From contig CM061064.1 in NCBI GenBank assembly GCA_030762895.1, positions 237,366,586 to 237,430,585 of the forward strand: a DNA stretch of 64,000 bases, read 5' to 3'. The stretch's first letter is position 1. Each line of letters begins with the position of its first letter. The translations under genes were made by a program, and so were the position numbers. The notes under the pieces are model-generated. The model was not told the DNA's origin and did no database searches. It saw nothing but the letters and a program-made list of their open reading frames with translations. Origin of the DNA: Sophora flavescens. Lineage: Eukaryota; Streptophyta; Magnoliopsida; Fabales; Fabaceae. Positions 57,515-64,000 of this stretch are shown here, piece by piece.

Positions 57515-60001
57515 TGAGACGCCCCGACGTCCCATTAAAGAAAAACCAAAATATTAAGACCCAATTTCGTTATTATCGTTAAGCTGATATATTAAAACAA
57601 CGAAAAAATTAAAAACTTAAAATATACACAACATATATACATACATATATAATATATACACATCAAGACCTAATAAAGTATAGTAGAGGGAATCCTATCA
57701 GCCAGATCCCAAAATTTACAAACTGATAATCAAACAAAATAAAAAAAACATCCCAAAGAGACAAGACGCACTAGCCATAGACTCTGTGCTCAACTATGAG
57801 GATCCACTGTTTGTCCTGCAACGCCTGGCTCATACGAGGTCTCGTTAAAGCTCCTCCATAGATGGCTCCTCCGTAGGATCTTCTCATCACGATCACATAA
57901 AAAAAAATGCAATATAGAGAAGACATGGATAAGAAACCTTATAACATCAAACGTGGAAAGGGTTTAGCTACATTTAATTAAATAATGGCGCACTAAACAT
58001 CTGTCTCCCAAGAATAAATATATGTAACACAATCATCCTCAATCCACATCTAGGATCTTTCCTCTACCCTCCATCAGGATGCAATGCAAATGCTGTATGA
58101 ATAATCTCCTCAGGTATCGGCCGTATCCGGATATCACAACAATATAATCGACACATCCCAGAGTCCCCGGTGCACACCCTCGTCCGCGGATGGAGGGTTC
58201 CCATGCAAAGCAATGGCACCATATCTACATAATCTGGTGCACACTTCTGAACCTCGGTCAGGGTGCTCATGCAACGTATGAACTATAGCTGCGACTAAAA
58301 TGAAATCATCTCTGGGCAGTCCGTCATTAGCCTATCCCCGGGAATTCTCCCTCCGAGGCATAGACTCCACAGGACCATGTTTCAGGTCCACACGACCATG
58401 TTTCAGGTCCCTCATGTCACAAACCATATTTCAGGTTACCCCTTAGTGCCCTAACAATCTCATAGATAACCTCAAAATAATCTCATCTCATCAATCTCAT
58501 CCTCATATCACGATAATCATCTCGGTTAGGCACTGCTATCACATATCGTATGCAATCCCCAATACATCCCCATGTCTCAACATAACTTATTGTTTACTCA
58601 CTCCTCTAAGCACAATCATAACACTCATCATATCATCACAATCATCATCATGTTATCCAAAATCATCATCATATATCATCATGTCATAATATTATCATCA
58701 TTTCCAAAAAAAATAGTAATAATAATAATATCCAGAAATATAACAATTATACATGTTCAATCTAACCAATCAATGCAGTCAGGCAAACAACCATCAAATA
58801 ATAAAATAATAATGTATATATTTTTAGCGTAACAACGATAAATGTACAATTTCTATATCATCATTGGTATCACTAGATAGTCCCCAATGTGATATGGACA
58901 TTATCCGTTACTCGCTCTCGTGTAGGGTTTGGGTCGCCCTACACCATTATCGAATTAAATGTGACCGCACCGTTTCTGACGTTAAATAGTTTCTTTCCCT
59001 TACCTGGGAAGTCGTGTGCTAAACGACATGAGACGAACGAAGCATTTATCCCTTGACCTCAATTCTGCCCTGCGCAATACTAGGCCCTCCGAGCTTCCAA
59101 AAATTCACCTATGCATCACATTATGATGAGTACGTTCCCACAAGTTCAAAATCGAAGACAGAATTGAATTCCGATAAACGAAATGAAAGACCCTTCAAGA
59201 AACATAACAAAACGAGGTTCGATATAAGGAAAGGTTTCTTTACCTTCAGTTCTTGAAGAAAATGAGAAGAGAACAAGGTAGAGAACGTTCCCACGAATGC
59301 AACGGTGTACTCGGAAACGCAACGGGATGCCCAAATCGCTCTAACTCTCTTCTTGAATATTTTCTCTCTCTAGGTTTTCTCTCCCTCTCTCTCTAAACTC
59401 TCCTCTCTGTTTTCTGCCTCTGATGCTCTCTGTTTTCGTATTAAGGTTCATTGAGGGAACTTAAGTTACCTCTTGGACCTTCTGTTTTTTTTTTTCAAAA
59501 TTTTCGTGCAGGCGCTCAGAGCCAAATCCCAGTGCTCAGCACTAGTGCGTTCACCTGGGTCGCTGCATGCGCGCCATGTCATCCTCCACGTGTCCCTGTT
59601 GCATGGCAGCGCTTCTAGCGCTCAGCACAGGTTTCTAGCGCTTAGCTCTGGCCTCGGGTCAGCACTGTTGACTTCACGCGTTTCTTCGTGTTCTGAGCCC
59701 GTTTGAAGTCCGATTGACCTCAAATTTGAGATATAGGCTCTTCAATACCTAATGAGAAACCTCAAATCCTCAAAAATGCCTAATCTCTTTCTTAAATCCA
59801 AATTTCTTATTCCAAACATCTAAGCTTTTTAGACAATAAACGGGAAAATCCTAGACTTTGCTCATATTCAAACTCACTCCCGATGACTGCGTACTTCCCA
59901 TGCCACAAGTTCCTAAATCTTAACTAACATCTTAACCATATAATCCAAGCCTTAAACCTAATCCTCTTACTTAAACGAAACACGGAATCATGGATGTTAC
60001 A
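57515..60001 (-). mobile_element. Solo LTR (2487 bp), minus strand, target duplication TGTGT
   Basis: TGAGACGCCCC to GATGTTACA, flanked by TGTGT at 57510-57514 and 60002-60006. Same family as 27877-30608 (shared layout GGATCC...CACTAGCC, GGGTCGCCCTACACCATTAT). Holds the hairpin set GACC / GGTC at 58372-58437, a CA/AT-rich stretch (58600-58800) and, near 59510-59690, a cluster of AGCGCT-type repeats (GCGCTCAG, TAGCGCTTAGC). The short ORFs here are not genes. Confidence 0.88.
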
Positions 60002-60033
60002 TGTGTCTTCATGGCTCAAGATTCTATTGTGCC

Positions 60034-61757
60034 ATGGAGTTTTCTGGTCCATCACCCTTCCCCCCTCCTTCTGTGAAAGATCAGCCTCCTCCAATAAAGA
60101 AATCATTTGCGTAGGCTGTATCAAACTCATTTGATGTGTCTTTTTCTCAATTGCCTAAGCCTTGCTTTAAAGCAAATGAACTTACCATCAAAATCAGTGA
60201 GTCTGAATATCAGGCTGGAGTTCTTGAATGCAGAAACATCCTCCATGGAAGGCCCATTCTTTCTAAGAGGGATTCTCCTCTATAGATTAGTGACTTGCGA
60301 ACCAAGTTACTAAAGATTTGGCATACTAGTGGTTCTTGGTCTATGGTATCCTTGGGCAAAGGGTTTTATGAATTTAACTTCTCCTCCTTGGATGATCAGC
60401 AAAAGGTAAGGTTTGTTGGATCCTGGAATGTTAATCCTGGAATCCTTAGATTGTCTTCTTGGACACCAGATTTTAACCCTAATAATATACGTCAAACCCA
60501 TGCACAATGTTGGGTTCGGCTTCATGGGGTAACAAGGGAATACTGGAGACTGAAGATTCTTTTCGAGATTGGCAGTGGCATAGGAGTCCCTATTGCACTT
60601 GATGAAGCAACAATCAACAGATCTTTTGGACACTTTGCAAGAATCCTTATTGAGATTGATTTCACTAAAGAGTTACGTGAAAAAATTTTAGTGGAGAGGG
60701 AAGGTTTGACCTTTTTTGTTTACATTGATTATGAGAGGCTACCCTCCTTCTGCTCTATATGTCAAATAATTGGACATTCAAATTCCAATTGCAAAAACAA
60801 CCAACCGGTTATGGAGAAGCCTGTTACAGGTGAATTGTTAAAGGAGCCTCGAAAGAAAACAATGCAATATATACCTAAAGCTAAGAACCTCATTGATGGA
60901 GGCAGTTCTATGATCCCTACTAGTGGAGATATTTTAACTCCTACTGACAATGGGAAGGACAGGGAGATAGCTATCAAAGCTAAAGATAGTATGGCCCGAG
61001 ATGTTGTCGTCACCCCTATGGATAAAGATAAGGCAGTTGTTGATAAAGGGAAGGCAATCTCGATTGACGATTCCCCTCCTCAGACTCATGTGGCAGGCAC
61101 CAGCAAGTCAACCTTATTTATGTTCAAACTATTATTGATCCGAAGGAATTTATTGGGATTAATAATGTTCCCTTAAATGATCGTAGAGCTTTGAGTTCCC
61201 CTGGTCCTCTATTTGGATTTGTTGATGAGGTTAATAATAATGACCCCCAGTTGCAAGTAATTGCTCACTCTCCTGTGCATGGTGTGGTTAATAATTTGGT
61301 CAATCCTTTGGGGGATGTTTTTCAGTCTCCAGTTCAGGCTGTTTCTGATTATAGTGGCTCCTTTGTTGCTGATTCCCTTCAATTATCAAATAATTTAGGT
61401 AATTCTGAATCTCCTTGCAATATTGTAGAGGCTGATGTGGATAATGCCTCTCTGGTATTGAGGGGAAATTTTAAAACTACTGTCACTCCTACCAGCACCA
61501 TAAGAAATGCAGTAGTTGCTTCTGATATGCATATTATTAGCCCTTTATGGAGCCTAGAAAAGGATGATTCTTTAGATGAGGGTAGAGAGGAACCAGTAGT
61601 TTAATCTGATTCTGCTGATCCTAGTAAATACTTGGCTAATATGACTGATTCTCATAAAGAAGGTTTTACACCTGCTATGTCTAAGTCCAAGAAGAAGAAA
61701 CTCAAGCAAAAGGCTGCCAAGGCAGCTCACCTGGAGAAGAATAATGCACGTTTTTGA
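60034..61757 (+). pseudogene. LINE ORF1 (DUF4283 / CCHC gag-like protein), broken
   Basis: Starts MEFSGPSPFPPPSV at 60034. The DUF4283-type RNA-binding region runs to about residue 230: LLKIWHTSGSWSMVSLGKGF, RLSSWTPDFNP, RQTHAQCWVRL, FGHFARILIEIDF. A zinc knuckle follows (FCSICQIIGHSNSNC). The tail ends with a lysine-rich KSKKKKLKQKAAKAAH. Stops at about 60112 and 60282 and a frameshift near 61115 break it. In L1 elements this protein coats the element RNA. Confidence 0.9.
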
Positions 61758-61780
61758 GGTGGTCCTAAACAGTTTGCTTA

Positions 61781-64000
61781 ATGAAGTTCTTTTATTGGAA
61801 TTTTAGAGGGTTTGGAAACCCCAAAACAAAAACTATGTTTAGAAATTTCTGCCTTTCAAACAAGCCAGATTTTGTGTTTCTGTCAGAGCCTTGGATTGAC
61901 ATATCAGTTATTCCTATCTCATTCTGGAACCAACTGAACTTGAACGTGTTTTGTCTCAATGACAGAGGTAGTCATATCCCTAATCTTTGGGGCCTGTGTA
62001 GTTCTTTGTTGAATCCATCCATATTATCATCTTCTTCCCAACAATGCTCTTTCACTGTTTGTGTGGATGGAAATAATATTTTTGTATCTGCCATATATAC
62101 CAGCACTTCCTACCTGCTGAGAAGGTCCATTTGGAATGAGTTGATTAATATTCAAATTAATAACCTCGATCCTTGGTGCATGATTGGGGATTTTAACTCA
62201 GTTTTAGGCTCTCATGAGGTGAGAAGTTCATCTTTGCCTCTTAAAACTGCTTGTACAGACTTCAGGAACTTCACTGATATAGGGAAACTTATTCATATTC
62301 CTACTAGAGGTGCTAGCTTTACTTGGAGCAATGGTAGAAGGGGCTCTGCTCACACTGAAAAAAGGTTAGATGGAAGCCTATGTAATGAAGTTTAGATGGA
62401 GTGTTGGAGCTCTACATCTTGCTGCTCATTGGTTAGAAGTCAGTCTGATCATTTCCCTCTCTTATTGAATTGTTCTAGTGAGGCGAGGTCCTTTCCATCT
62501 TCTTTCAAATTCCACAAAATGTAGATTGACCATCCTAATTGTCATAGATTAATTGAACAGGTTTGGAAAAGGTGTGTATATGGCTGCCCCATGTTCATTC
62601 TTTCTCAGAAGTTAAAGGCTCTAAAAACCGAATTGAAAAGCTGGAATAAGCTTGTCTTTGGCAACATTCATCTCCAAGTAGAAACTGCTCTATCTAATAT
62701 GGATAATTTTCAGTAGCAAATCAATGTTAATGGTGTCACAGATGACTTGATGGAGCAGGAGGTTCTTGCCCAAACTGCTCTACAGCAAGCCCTGAATTAT
62801 GAGGAGGAGTTCTGGAGAAAAAAGTCTAGAATAAAATGGCATACTCAAAGGGACAGAAATACTGCATTCTTTCACAAATCTGCTAAAATCAGGTATGCTG
62901 CCAAGTCCACGAGTGTGCTTAAAGATGGACAGGACATACTTGAAGATCACGATAGCATTGCTCAGCATGTTACCTCTTACTTCTCTAATCTTTATGCTGT
63001 TTCCAATGATCGCCATCAGAGTAATCTCATAAACAGTGTGATTACCCCTTACATTTCTCTTGCAAGATAATCATTTTCTATCCAAGCTGCCCTCAATTGA
63101 AGAGATAAAAAGTGCAGTTTTTGCCATGAATAGTGAGGGAGCCCTGGTCCTGATGGGTTTGGAGGGTGTTTTTACCAAACCTTTTGGAGCATTGTGAGTC
63201 ATGATGTCTGCAATTCGGTTCTGCAGTTTTTCAGTCAGAACTGGCTTCTCCCTAATCTGAGCTCCAATGCAGTTGTGCTCATTCCTAAATCACATAATGC
63301 TGACAGAATTGAAGATTACATGCCTATTGCACTAGCCAACTTCCAATTCAAAATCAGAACAAAGGTGCTAGCTGATAGACTTGCACAAATTGCTCCAAAA
63401 ATTGTCTCCCCCCAACCAAGAGGATTTGGGAAAGGCAGAAGCATAAAAGAGTGTATTTGTGTAGCTTCAAGTCGCTAATCTATTTGGACTACAAAGCCTT
63501 TGGTGGAAACCTGGCCTTAAAGCTTGACATTAGGAAAGCTTTTGATACCTTGGACTGGAATTTCATCATATATGGCTTGGAAGCTTTTGGCTTTAACAAC
63601 ATTTTTTACAATTGGATTAAAACAGTTTTGTCTTCTGCAAAGCTCTCTTTTTTGGTAAATGGTAAATGGTAAATCAGAAGGATTCTTTGCCTGCAAGAGG
63701 GGTGTGAGGCAAGGTGATCCTCTCTCACCTTTGCTCTTTTGTCTGGCTGAAGATGTACTCAGTAGGGGTATTTCCAAGCTTGTGGATTCTGTCCTCCTAA
63801 ACACCATCTCTGGTCCTAGAAACTTGACTTCTCCAAGCCATGTCTTGTATGCTGATGATGTGTTGGTATTTTGTAAAGGGAATAAAAGAGGGCTTGTGGC
63901 ACTTATGGACCTGCTTAAGGACTATGCTCAAGCCTTGGGTCAACACTTAAATCTTATAGTAAATGCAAGTTCTATTCAGGTAATAATTTGTCTGCTGCAA
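61781..64000 (+). pseudogene. LINE ORF2 (AP endonuclease, reverse transcriptase), broken and cut by window end
   Basis: Begins MKFFYWNFRGFGNPKTKTMF, 24 bp after ORF1. Endonuclease motifs are FVFLSEPWID, MIGDFNSVLG, FTWSNGRRGS and, after a stop at 62392, RSQSDHFPL. RT motifs are DRNTAFFHKSAKIR, LIPKSHNADRIEDYMPIAL, LALKLDIRKAFDTLDW, RGVRQGDPLSPLLF and LYADDVLVF (YADD at 63848-63859). In-frame stops occur at about 62392, 62522, 62714 and 63068, with frameshifts near 63475 and 63668. In intact elements this protein nicks the target and primes reverse transcription there. Confidence 0.92.

Larger units (their letters stand above)
57430..64000 (+). mobile_element. Decayed L1-type LINE interrupted by a solo LTR, runs off the window
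   Basis: The presumed 5'UTR (57430-57514, with CTAGGGTTTCCGTCCTTGTG) is followed by the solo LTR, then ORF1 (60034-61757) and ORF2 (from 61781). Removing the LTR and one TGTGT copy rejoins the leader to ORF1. Both ORFs carry several stops and frameshifts, so the copy is dead. The 3' end and target duplication lie outside the window. Confidence 0.88.

Noticed and set aside
60310..60633. 107-codon minus-strand ORF
   Set aside because: Shadow of LINE ORF1.
56816..63000. One LINE with a 5' inversion (twin priming) joining the minus-strand tail to the plus-strand LINE
   Set aside because: The minus-strand piece carries the 3' end with its A-rich tail and the plus-strand piece carries a 5' end, so they are two insertions, not one inverted copy.
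1..64000. tRNA, rRNA or other structured host RNA genes
   Set aside because: The only tRNA-like matches are short primer-binding sites; no cloverleaf or rRNA sequence was seen.

Overview
This is a window of plant nuclear DNA, probably from a legume. It is AT-rich and consists almost entirely of nested transposable elements. Plant-type signs are LTR retrotransposons with tRNA-Asp and tRNA-Met primer sites, a CACTA transposon, Helitron 3' ends, an L1-type LINE, and a small inverted-repeat element whose ends (TTAAATATGTTTTTAGTCCC) are of a kind widespread in legume genomes. I see no complete, convincingly functional host gene. Host-gene signals are limited to captured or broken exons.

Layout. 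(1) 1-21409: head-to-tail tandem array of a non-autonomous Athila-like LTR retrotransposon, with six LTRs (the first cut by the window edge) separated by five internal regions. Its period is 4084-4111 bp. Each internal region carries one unknown gag-like ORF and no protease, RT or integrase; only copy 1 has that ORF open. (2) 21410-27405: a decayed Tekay/Del-type Ty3-gypsy element in the order pol - LTR - primer site - gag. The array abuts its pol directly. (3) 27406-33060: antisense gypsy debris holding a solo LTR with target duplication TACTA. (4) 33228-38836: a complete minus-strand relative of the array element, with two LTRs and target duplication ACACG. (5) 38842-42425: unrecognised DNA, a coiled-coil ORF, a truncated antisense LTR and a 190-bp MITE.

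(6) 42426-55035: two minus-strand Helitron 3' ends, followed by antisense exon-like fragments of a LAMMER (AFC-type) kinase and a TFIIA large subunit. A 6959-bp CACTA element (47127-54085, target duplication ATA) lies between those fragments. The CACTA has no visible transposase. It holds a 1031-bp higher-order tandem repeat of 4.75 copies and a small two-exon B3-like gene. (7) 55035-57430: an LTR fragment, short repeats and an antisense LINE tail. (8) about 57430-64000: a decayed L1-type LINE on the plus strand, split by a 2487-bp solo LTR (target duplication TGTGT) just before ORF1. It runs off the window.

Nothing here works as an operon or pathway; the elements relate to one another by insertion order. 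Points worth a second look are the retrotransposon array, which resembles a young macrosatellite; a dense series of about 22-nt inverted repeats with co-varying arms in the Tekay LTR; the CACTA repeat and its captured gene; and the probable multi-gene Helitron. All similarities were judged by eye. Family names rest on motifs, primer sites, termini and target duplications, not on database searches.
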